Of a stretch of 64,000 nucleotides of DNA, positions 12,020 to 21,935 are shown one piece after another. A model generated the notes under the pieces. That model searched no databases, was not told the origin of the DNA, and worked only from the letters and a program-made list of their open reading frames with translations. Origin of the DNA: Zopfochytrium polystomum. Its lineage: Eukaryota > Chytridiomycota > Chytridiomycetes > Chytridiales > Chytridiaceae. The DNA lies in contig JAIVFJ010000042.1 in the NCBI GenBank assembly GCA_025765615.1, forward strand, positions 186,001 to 250,000, written 5' to 3'. Made by a program: the position numbers and the translations under genes. Within the stretch, counting starts at the first letter, position 1; each line of letters opens with the position of its first letter.

Positions 12020-12492
12020 AAGAGAGCGTCTCACGGTCAATACTCACACGCACGGCGCCTGCCCTTGTTTTTACCTCCTCCACCGTCTTGCGGCCCGCTT
12101 TCCGTTGCGGGGGATCCGCGTCGTCGAGCGCTTTGGCCGCATCGCCGGGGCGCGCTGCAACCTCGTCGTCGTCGGGCTGGCTGTCGTGATCGCTCCTCTG
12201 GGTAAGGTAAGGGTTGGTTGGGTTTGGAGTGGTTGGTTACGGGGCGAGTGGGTGCAGAGTTACTGGAGTGGGCGCTCACCCGCGCGGCAGTCGGCCGCCG
12301 TCGGCCAGGCCTCCCCGCCGAAGCCGACCCCGCCAATGCTGCTGCAGTCGACGATAGCGGACGTCTATGCACGCTCCCGAGGCATGGCGGACGCGGCGGT
12401 GGCGGCGGCGTCGGCGCCCGAACAAGACGCAAGGCTTCGCGAACAGAGAGGAATCTGCCCGCCGCTGCCGAACGCACGGTGGCGGCGTGCAT
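7179..12492 (-). CDS. TOP2: DNA topoisomerase II (type IIA, ATP-dependent)
   Basis: Nuclear enzyme that passes one DNA duplex through another. Eighteen exons, roughly 12492-12280, 12197-12075, 11978-11801, 11677-11376, 11313-10659, 10564-10155, 10063-9950, 9872-9753, 9691-9527, 9482-9297, 9230-9075, 9020-8887, 8823-8740, 8677-8407, 8319-8082, 7951-7616, 7498-7382 and 7292-7179, about 1,300 residues. Visible in order: GHKL ATPase (QKKTQREHILLRPDTYVG, EILVNAADNK, NNGRGIP, TGGRNGFGAKL), transducer, Toprim (EGDSAK near 548; DQDHDGSHIKG near 626), and the winged-helix cleavage domain with the active-site Tyr in ASARYIFT near 881. The N terminus (exons 1-2) is acidic and low-complexity; its start is tentative. 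After the final coiled-coil exon only about 38 mostly basic residues remain, so the usual long C-terminal domain is missing or lies in an exon I cannot recognise. Confidence 0.93.
11997..12027. repeat. (GA)n microsatellite in a TOP2 intron
   Basis: Plus-strand GA dinucleotide repeat, i.e. a CT-rich polypyrimidine tract on the coding strand just upstream of the exon 3 acceptor. It may help define that acceptor. Confidence 0.8.
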
Positions 12493-13449
12493 CGTTCAAT
12501 CTCCTTGAGCAAGGCGGCTGCTGACTTGTCCGAAGTATTGACAAGTTCCCCATTACGGAACACGTGTTCGTTCATGTTCATGTACAATATTTGTTCCGAA
12601 CAGCCTCAATTTCCCCGCTCCCTTCCCGCGCACTGCTCCCCTCCTTGCCAGCCTCCCTCCCCCCTTCGTTGACGCAAACGGCGTTCGCCGCCCATCCACA
12701 CACACACACACGGGACCGGAAGCTCGATAGCTTTCCGCGCCCGGGCTCCCGCAAACAACAGGCAGAAACGGAAAGGTTTGTCCGTGGAGGCGTGTTCTTT
12801 CGGAAGCTGCTTGTAGTAGCGACATCGATTCCAAATCGATTTCTATCTGGAAGTGGGAGCGGCTTTTTTCCTTTTTTTTTGAGCTTTAAATCCGTTTTAT
12901 TTTTTCCTTTTTTTCCTCAAGGGGGCCTCGTCCCTCCGAAAGTACAAAAAAAAAGAATAAGGTCATGGGCGTTTTTGGTTGGTGGCGGGGCAAAAAAGAA
13001 AAATAAGGTGTATGAGAGGAGATGGGGGGCGGAAGTTATGAGGTGCGACCGCAGCTGACACCTCACAACAAAAGCTTTTCATAGGAACCTCTCAGAGGAC
13101 GGGACGGAAATCTTCGGAACACACTGCGGGTGGTTGGGGAGGGGAATAGACCTTGTTTGGTAAGACACATTCGATGGGATGAGGAAGTGAGGGTGCGTGT
13201 ATGTGTTGGCGTGGAGCGTGGGGGCGGAGGCAAAAAAGGCTTAAGAGAACGGCCATCGATTTTTAATATTGGAGGAAAACTTCTTTCTTGGTGGAAGGGG
13301 AGGGAAAGGGGTGGGTAAACACTTGTATTGCTCGGGTGACCCGAGCGGCGGAACAAAAAGCAGAAGAAAACAAACCAGGAAAAAAAAAAAAAAAGGAAAA
13401 CTGGGGATTGAAGTGTAAGAAACTTTATCATCGCTCCCGTCTAGGAAGT
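12493..13449. other. Intergenic region between TOP2 and the pectinase gene
   Basis: Spacer with AT-rich blocks (T-runs around 12865-12915) and no supported gene. It must hold the TOP2 promoter and the 3' end of the pectinase gene, both minus strand. Confidence 0.5.
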
Positions 13450-16400
13450 TTATAAAAGTAAGGCGAAGCCAAACGCAGCAACGAGGGCGGCCGCGCATGG
13501 CGAGAATCCAGTGGATCCGCGAGCCGCGCCGCTGTACAGGATGCCGCTGGGGCTGTCCGTCGGCTTGCTTCCGTTTGTGCTTCCGCCGGCCGAATCGCCG
13601 TTGTCCGAGCCGCCATACGGCGTTGAAGTGCTTGCGTCCTCCTTGCCGCTGCTTGCGCCGCCGTTGTTCCCGCCGTAGGTGTACGTGCTGGCGGTGGCGG
13701 TTGGAGAGCTGCTGGATGCGCCGTTCGATCCGGAGGACGAGGTGCTGGCGCCTCCGTTGCCACCACTGGAGCCACCGTAAGTGGATGGAGTGGTGGTTGC
13801 GGTACCTCCGGAGGTGGGTGTGGCGGTCGTGGTCCCTGGCCCGCCGTTCGGCCCTGAAGACGAGGTGCTGGCGCCTCCACTGCCACCGCTGGAACCCCCG
13901 TAAGTAAGTGGAGTGGTGGTTGTGGTAGGCGTTGTGGTCGTCGTGCAGGTAGTAGTGGGAGAGGTTCCGCCGTTGCTTCCGCCAGTGCTGCCACCGCTGG
14001 TACCCGTAGCGGAAGTCGACGAGGAAGAGCCAGTGGGGCTGGTCGTTCCTGTTGGCGAGGAGGAGCTGCCGGTTAGCTGGGTGCTGGAGCTCGTCGTTCC
14101 AGTGGCAGTGCTTCCGCCTGTGCTGGCAGGGGTGGATGTTGGGGTGGACGTTGGGGGTGCCAGTTCCACTGGAGGATGGCGGCAGCTGCGCAGTGCAACC
14201 CTCGGGAAGCGGGCTAATTCCGGTGCAGTTCGGGCGTATAGGCTGGACGTTGATTCCAGTGAAGGTGAAATTGCTGCACGCGCCGTCGGCACACAGAATG
14301 TAGACGCTGTACTTCGCGTCGCTGGTGATGGTGCCAGAAATGTTGGTCAGGAACACATTCGACACCGGAATACCACCTGTCGGGACGCCGATAGGGCCTC
14401 CGTTCAAGTAGTCCTGTTGAATGTCAATGCCGTAGATGGTGATGGCGTCTAGGATGACGTTCGAGTAGTGAATGTTCCGGACGTATCCGTTGGTTGCGTT
14501 CACAACAGTCTTAATGCGGACACCGTTCTCGCTGTTGGCGATGGTGCAGTTGTCCACGAACACACCGTCAACGGTCGCTCCGGTGCTAATCGACCCAATC
14601 GAGATACCGTGACCACCAATGCACGTGTTGTTGAAGAAGTGAATGTCACCACCCTTGTTGACAGCCATGCAGTCGTCCTGGTTGCGGATGTACGAGTTCT
14701 TGATAGTGATGTTGGTCGCCGAAACGTCAAATGCATCCGTGTTGTGGCCAACTTGCTGGCCGTTCACTGGGTCGCCGTCGGTGTTGTCGACCTGGATACC
14801 GTCAAGGGTGTTGTTGTTGCCGGCAATGCTGAAAATGTGGATCGGAGAGTTCTTGATCGTGATACCCTTGATCAAAGAGTTGGTCGCCTTCACGCGGAAG
14901 AACTTTGGCTTCGGCAGACCACCGTTTGCGCCCAATCCATCCCAGTACTCCTGTCCGTTTCCGTTGAAGCGACCTTCAGAACCATCGAAAGTGATTTGGT
15001 CACCGCCGAGAGTGAACAAGAAGTACGACTTGTTGAAGCTGGTCGAGTGGGACCACGTCACTTCGCCATTCACCTTCACATTCGATCCCGGAAGGAGGTT
15101 GGAGTAGTCAACCAGCGTCTCGTTCGGCACCAGGATAGGTCCCTGAATGACAATGTTCGTCGACTTCAGGCAGCCGGCAAACTCGGCGTACTTCGTGACC
15201 GTGCAGACCGTGGACGAAGGGGTGCTGGTCGGGGCCGTGGACGTTGACGTCGTCGTTCCGGTCGAAGCGGGAGTGGACGTTGCTGTTGTGACCGGCGGCG
15301 AGGACGACGGTGTTGCAGTCGAGGTCGACGTGGCAGACAGCGTTGGTGACGACGGCACGGTCACGGTGCAGACCTGAGGCAGAGGGCTGATACCCGTGCA
15401 GTTTGGACGAATCGGCTGGATGTTGATGCCCGTGAAGTTGAAGTTGGTGCACGCTCCGTCGGCGCAAAGAATGTACACATTGTAGAGTGCTTGAGGCGCG
15501 ATGGTTCCGGTGATGTTCGTCAAGACCACGTTCGAGATGGGGATTCCACCCGTCGGGACTCCAATTGGACCACCGTTCAAGTAGTCCTGTTCAAATGCGG
15601 GTGAGAACAGACGCAAGCACGTGCAAACAAAGATCACAAACTTGTTGGATGTCAATCCCATAGATGGTGATGGCGTCCAGAATGACGTTTGAATAGTAGA
15701 TGTTCTTGACGTAACCATTCGTCGCGTTCACCACAGTCTTGATTCGCACACCGTTCTCACTGTTGGCGATGGTGCAGTTGTCAACGTAAACACCGTCGAC
15801 CGTCGCTCCAGTGCTGATAGATCCAATCGAGATACCGTGACCACCAATGCACGTGTTATTGAAGAAGTGAATGTCACCACCCTTGTTGACAGCCATGCAG
15901 TCGTCCTGGTTGCGGATGTACGAGTTCTTGATAGTGATGTTGGTCGCCGAAACGTCAAATGCATCCGTGTTGTGGCCAACTTGCTGGCCGTTCACTGGGT
16001 CGCCGTCGGTGTTGTCGACCTGGATACCGTCAAGGGTGTTGTTATTCCCGCCAATGCTGAAAATGTGGATCGGAGAGTTCTTGATCGTGATACCCTTGAT
16101 CAACGAGTTGGTCGCCTTCACGCGGAAGAACTTTGGCTTCGGCAGACCGCCGTTTGCGCCCAATCCATCCCAGTACTCTTGACCGTTTCCGTTGAACCGA
16201 CCCTCGGAACCATCGAAGGTGATTTGGTCGCCGCCCAGAGTGAACAAGAAGTACGTCTTGTTGAAGCTGGTCGAGTGGGACCACGTCACTTCGCCATTCA
16301 CCTTCACATTCGATCCCGGAAGGAGGTTGGAGTAGTCAACCAGCGTCTCGTTCGGCACCAGGATAGGTCCCTGAATGACAATGTTCGTCGACTTCAAGCA

Positions 16401-19400
16401 GCCGGCAAACTCGGCGTACGTCGTCACCGTGCATGCAGAGGTCGTCGGCGTGCTCGTCGGCGCGGAAGAAGTCGGCGAAGTGGTGGGGCTTGTGCTGGTG
16501 GCGGTTGTGGCCGTCGGCGAGCTTGATGGGGAGGAGGAGGAAGTCGTAGTAGGCGTTGTTGCCGGGAAAATCGGTCGGCGGAAGTACCCGGCGCCTTTTT
16601 TCACACTCTTTCCGTACAACGTCACCGACTTGAGCCAGGTTGTATCGCCGGTGAAGAAACTGTCGAACGTTGGGCCGGACGTGATGCGTGTCACCCACGC
16701 AGGCCGGCTTGAAATGGTGTCGGCGCCAGGTCCGTAGTTTGTCGTAGTGACCTCACGATACTGCGCGTCCGATGTGTAGTTGATCGCAGAGCTCATGTAC
16801 GTCCAACCTGCCGCCGGAACGCTGTCCGGCATGTACACCGCGTCATAAATCGCCGCTGATCGCTGGCCCCAGACGCGGCCAAGATAGGCTGCAATCCCCG
16901 GGTCGACCGTGATCGTCGAGTTGAACAGCCAAAAGTCAGAGTTGGCCCGCGAGGCAAAGTCGCCACCGTTGGCAACAATGTATGCGCTCTTGCTGCCACG
17001 GACAGTGAACTTGATGTTGTCGACATGGTACTCCGAGTCTTCGAATATAGCGCGGCCGTATCCCCAGATGAAGTCGGTTTCTCCTCGGATGTAACAGTTC
17101 TTGTACCACTGGTTTGTTCCAGAGTAGACAAGGAGAGTGTCCTGGAGCGACAGGAAAGCACAGTTCTCGACGTACAAGTTGTTGCCGTTCATGTAGAAAG
17201 CAGGGGCCTGACCACCAGAGGACAGGGTCGGCGCGGTGTTTTCGAACGTCAAGTCGAACGCCTTGAAGTAGTTGCCGTTCACACGAACAGTGGCGCACTC
17301 AGCGCTCGCGCCGTTGCTGCTTCCGGTGACGTTGGTGTACAGCGCGTTGTAGTACATGTTGGAGATGATGGTCTTGTTGAGGCCATCGCCGACAAGGGTG
17401 ACGTAGTCCGCTGTGACATTGACCTGCTGACCCGAGTAATTACCTGCCTTGATGTAAATGACGACTTCCTTCAAGTTCGGCTTGACAATAGAGTCGAGGG
17501 CAGCCTGGATTGAAGTGAATGCACCGGACCCGTCCTGCGCGACAATCAGCGCGCTGGCGGGGAGGTTGTCTGGGGCTGGGTACGAGGTTGGGGTGGGGCT
17601 TGGCGACGATGACGGCGAAGTCGACGCCGACGAGGAAGTGGGAGACGGTGAGGGTGTCGGTGCGGACGTCGCAGTGGTAGGCGTGCTTGATGGCAACGAC
17701 GAGCTCGCAGTGGAGGTGGGTGTGCTTGACGACGAAGACGAGCTGGTCGCTGGTGCTGCGGTGCTTATGAACGGACGGCGGAAGTAGCCGTCCCCTTTGT
17801 TCACACTCTTTCCGTACCGGGTCACCGATTTCAACCAAGTTGTGTCCCCACTGAAAAAGGTGTCGAAGGTCGGGCCTGTGCTGACGCGCTGAACCCACGA
17901 CGGCCGGGACGCAATCGTTTCGGATCCTGGTCCGTAGTTGGTGGTCGTCACTTCACGGAACTGAGCGTTTACGGTGTAGTTGATCGCAGAAGTCATGTAA
18001 GTCCATCCTGCTGCCGGAACGCTCTCTGGCATGTAGACCAGGTCGTAAATAGCAGCGGAGCGTTGACCCCACACTCGGCCAAGGTATGCCACCATACCAG
18101 GATCAGCTAGAAAGCAATGAAGTGAGAACGCGAAGTAAGACCAATAATGATCACAACGTACAGGTGATTGTGGAGTTGTAGAGCCAGAAATCCGAGTTGG
18201 CCCGCGAGCCAAAGTCACCACCGTTCGCAACAACGTATGCGCTGGACGTGTTTCGCACAGTCAACTTGACATTGTCAACGTGGTACTCCGAGTCCTCGAA
18301 GAGGGCTCGACCGTAACCCCAAATGAAATCGGTTTCTGGTTGATTTATGGGAGATTAGCTCTGGAAGATATCAATGCTTCAAAAAAAAGTAAATGCCTTA
18401 CCTCCACGAATGTAGCACTGGTGAGAAGGTGATGAATTCATTGGAAGCACGTTAATACTCGGTCATTCTCCGTCTCTCACAGCATAATGCACTTACGTTT
18501 TTGAACCACTGATTCGTTCCCTTGTACGAGAGCAGAGTGTCCTGAAGGGACAAGAACGCACAATTTTCGACGTACATGTTGTCACCGTTGATGTAGAACG
18601 CCGGCGCCTGTCCTCCAGAGGACAAGGACGGGGAGGTGTTTTCAAAAGTCATGTCAAACGCCTTGAAATACTTTGCGTTCACACGAACGGTCGCCGTCTC
18701 CGCGCTGGCGCCGTTGCTGCTTCCGGTCACTGTCGTGTACAGCGCGTTGTAGTACAAGTTCGAAATGATGGTCGTGTTGATGCCGTCTCCGACGAGCGTA
18801 ATGTAGTCAGTGGTTACGTTGATCTGCTGGCCCGAGTAGTTTCCTGCCTTGATGTAAATGACGACTTCCTGGCTGTTGGGCTTTGCGACTGAGTCAATCG
18901 CGCTTTGGATCGAGGAAAAGTTGCCGGTGCCGTCCTGCGAGACGACGAGCGCGTTGGCCGGAACGTTGTCGGGATATCGCTTCGCGGGTGTGGCGCTGGG
19001 CGTCGGCTGTGCGCTCGATGTCGGCGTGGTAGGCGTGGGAGACGCGACGGGAGAGGACGACGCGGGCAGAGACGACGACGGTGTCGACGCCGACGTTGAC
19101 GCCAACGATGACGACGACGACGATGTTGACGTTGAGGTTTGGAGATCTCCAGCGGTGCAGCCCTGTGGAAGGGGTGAGATGCCGGAGCAGTTTGCACGGA
19201 ACGGGCCAATGTCGATGCCCGAGAACTGAAAGTTTGAGCACGCGCCGTCCGCGCAGAGGACGTAGGTCGAGTACGTTGCTGCGCTGGAGATTGTGCCGCG
19301 GACGTTCGACAGGGTGACATTGGAAATGGGGATACCGCCGGACGGCACGCCGGTGGGCCCGCCGTTGAGGTAGTCCTGCTCGATGACGATGCCGTAGATG

Positions 19401-20946
19401 GAGATTGCGTCGAGCAGGATGTTTTGGTAGACGACGTTGCGGACGTAGCCGTTTGTTGCGCCCTGGACAGTCTTGATGCGCACGCCGTTCTCGGAGGCGG
19501 CGATGGTGCAGTTGTCGACAAAAACGCCGTCGACGGTCGCGCCGGAGCTGATGGAGCCGATGGAGATGCCGTGGCCGCCGATGCAGGTGTTGTTGACGAA
19601 GGAGATGGAGCCGCCCTTGTTGACGGCGAGGCAGTCGTCCTGGTTCTGCACGTACGAGTTTTTGATTGTGATGTTTGTGGACGACACGTCTGGTTTTGGT
19701 TGGTTTTGGTTGGTTGGTTGGTTGATTGGTTGTTATTAAGCGAGAAGGGAGGGCACACGTCAGTGCGGGGGCACGTGCGCATTTTGTTGTTGTTGTTGTT
19801 GTTGTTGTTGTTTTTTGTTTTTTTTGGTTTTTTTTTGTTGTTTTTGTTCATTTGTTTGTGGGTTTGCGAGCGGTCAGTGATTGGTGGTTGCGCGGACGCG
19901 CGCACAGCAGCGGCGCGTGAAAAGACAAAAACGGTCGGACGGGGGTGGGGCACGAGGTCCACGTGGAGGGCGGTGGAGAGGAAAGGAAATCAATCCCAAA
20001 AATGGGCAAGGCACAAACACACACACACATTGGCAGTTGGTCAGGCCCGGCGCCACCATGCAATGCAATGCAGGCAACAGACATCGAGGGACAGGGACAA
20101 GCCCAGCCTCCCGCGGGGGCCTTATGGTCGGCGCAGCCAGCCACACACACACACACACACGCACGCATACACACACAAACTCACCAAAGGCGTCCGTGTT
20201 GTGGCCGACCTGCACGCCGTTGACGGGGTTGCCGTCGACGTTGTCCACCTTGATGCCGTCAAACACAGAGTTGATGCCCGCCACGCTGAAAATGTGGATC
20301 GGCGAGTTCTTGATCGTGATGCCCTTGATGTACGAGTTGGTCGCCTTCATCTTGAAGAACTTGGGCTGTTTGTTTCGCGTTACATCACAAAGTCAGAGGA
20401 GAGAGCGGATCACACAAAAAGCAAGTGAAGAAGGAAAAAGAGAAAAAACAATATGTCTACCTTGTTGTCGATTCCATTCGCGCCCATCCCGTCCCAGTAG
20501 AGCTGTCCGTTCCCGTGGAACACGCCGTTGGTGCCGTCAAACGTAATATGATCGCCGCCGAGCGTAAACAGGAAAATCGCCTTTGTAAAGTTGACGCCTT
20601 TCGCCCACGTAATCGTGTCCACCACCGTCACCGTCGTGTACGCCTTGAGCGACGACATGTCGATGACGCTGTCCGCCGGCACCGTGAACGGTCCTTGCAG
20701 CACAATGTTGGTCGACGACAGGCACGTCGATACGCCAGAGTACGACGTGATCGTGCATGGCGTCGTTGACTGCGCGCGCGTGAATGTGTCGGCGGAGAGG
20801 GTCGGGAAGAGGAGGACGAGGGCGAACGCGAATTGGAGGAGGAGGCGGGGAAGGCTTGCTGCTGCTGCTGCTGCTGCTGTTGCTGCTGTTACTGCTGTGG
20901 TTCTGCCGGCGGCCATCTGCCGCGGGGTTTGCCGCAGCACTCGCAT
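13450..20946 (-). CDS. Giant secreted multi-module pectinase: GH28-CE8-CE8-GH28-GH28
   Basis: Predicted extracellular pectin-degrading protein joining polygalacturonase (GH28) and pectin methylesterase (CE8) modules. Exons: 20946-20461, 20365-20185, 19689-18497, 18417-18402, 18335-18162, 18106-15642, 15586-13450; about 2,216 residues once one extra base in the GGGGG run at 14153-14157 is allowed for. Signal peptide: hydrophobic stretch LLLQFAFALVLLFPTLSA. Each GH28 shows HNTDAFD, NQDDC, GGHGIS and RIKT. Each CE8 shows FLSLQDTLL, GETDFIWGYGRA and YLGRVWGQ. Modules are joined by Ser/Thr/Pro linkers, likely O-glycosylated. The last 100 or more residues are a Ser/Thr/Gly stalk ending in a hydrophobic tail (AAALVAAFGFALLL) typical of GPI-anchor signals, so the protein may be wall- or membrane-anchored. 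CE8 would strip methyl esters so GH28 can cut the chain. I am sure of the domains; the single-polypeptide model rests on unbroken frame and phase. Confidence 0.88.
14180..15215 (-). other. GH28 module 3 (intronless)
   Basis: Almost the same protein sequence as module 2, with scattered conservative changes only. It is followed by the Ser/Thr/Gly stalk and the GPI-like tail. Confidence 0.88.
15375..16440 (-). other. GH28 module 2 (one private intron)
   Basis: Near-identical to GH28 module 3 but carries a 55-bp intron at 15587-15641 between the GIDIQQ and DYLNGG codons. Modules 1 and 3 have no intron there. Confidence 0.88.
16560..17565 (-). other. CE8 module 2 (intronless)
   Basis: Pectin methylesterase module with the same catalytic motifs as module 1 but no introns at the corresponding positions. 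Confidence 0.88.
17800..18960 (-). other. CE8 module 1 (with three introns)
   Basis: Pectin methylesterase module. It is split by introns at 18418-18496, 18336-18401 and 18107-18161, the first two flanking the 16-nt micro-exon. It retains Gln-Asp (QDTLL), the nucleophile Asp (TDFIW) and the Arg of LGRVW. Confidence 0.85.
18402..18417 (-). other. 16-nt micro-exon in CE8 module 1
   Basis: The coding-strand exon TGCTACATTCGTGGAG is flanked by CAG upstream and GTAAGG downstream. It supplies residues CYIRG plus one base, restoring the CYIRGETDFIW block seen uninterrupted in CE8 module 2. Confidence 0.85.
19150..20770 (-). other. GH28 module 1 (with two introns)
   Basis: Polygalacturonase fold, interrupted by an intron at 20366-20460 and a 495-bp intron at 19690-20184. 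The latter splits the NTDAFD motif and is rich in (GT)n, read on the coding strand. Clearly more divergent from modules 2 and 3 than those are from each other. Confidence 0.85.
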
Positions 20947-21144
20947 CGCTGAGTGCGTCGTCTACGCTGCTGTGGTGCTGCGGTTAGGGCTGTCCAGTCT
21001 ATCTCCACTCTGTCGTGTGGAGGCGGCAGCCTTTACTATACGTATGTATGTGTTTATGAAATATCAAGAGGAGGATCCGCCTTCGACCGCTTCCGTTTAT
21101 AAACTGTTCTGCGAATGCTCGAAAGGGAAAAATGGAGAGGAGGG

Positions 21145-21201
<57 letters not shown>

Positions 21202-21697
21202 CACGGGAGGGGCGTGACGGATCGGAGGCATTGGAGTAGTGGAGGAAAGGATGGTTTTTGAAGGATTATTTGTTTTAACTTTTGTTATTTCTTGGTGGAA
21301 TGAATTTCTGCCGCCGCGCGGATCTGGCAGTCTGTCTGTTGGGCTTGTTGTTTCTGTTCGTCTGCGCTGTCTTCCCTGTCTCTCTCCCCTCAGTCTCTGT
21401 CTTTTTGTCTGTTACGATCGACAATGCTTCTGTCTGTCTGTCTGTCTGCCTCCAATGCACACTGCTCGGGTGAGAATGGAGGACCAAATGGAGACTGGCA
21501 TGGAAGATGCCTATTTCATTTTTCAATTGTCCATTCTTTCTCCCTTGTGGATTTGCCCTTTTTTGGTTTGTCCGATGTGTCTCTGTCTCTCTGTCCCTCT
21601 CTCTCTCTCGCTCTCACAGCAACAGCAAACCACAGCCGCTTGGGAGTCATGCAAATGTGTTACAGCACAATAGAGGGTGGGAGAGATGGAGAGAGAC

Positions 21698-21741
<44 letters not shown>

Positions 21742-21775
21742 AGCGGACTTTTGCCGCTCCACGCGCAATGTGTCG

Positions 21776-21806
<31 letters not shown>

Positions 21807-21892
21807 CGAGAAAGGCATCAATTTTGACTGATTGAATCGATTGATTGGTTGAACGGGCACATGACCTCCTTTTTGGTAACGCGCAAAGCACC

Positions 21893-21935
<43 letters not shown>

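Noticed and set aside
12037..12590. Several overlapping minus-strand open frames as separate small genes
   Set aside because: They are alternative frames over the first TOP2 exons and introns; one frame joins in phase to the ATPase domain.
13241..14150. A longer C terminus for the pectinase in the unshifted frame, rich in His, Arg and Gln
   Set aside because: The composition is that of an out-of-frame Ser/Thr/Gly linker, and it ends inside the AT-rich 3' region. The alternative frame has a regular stalk and GPI-like tail.
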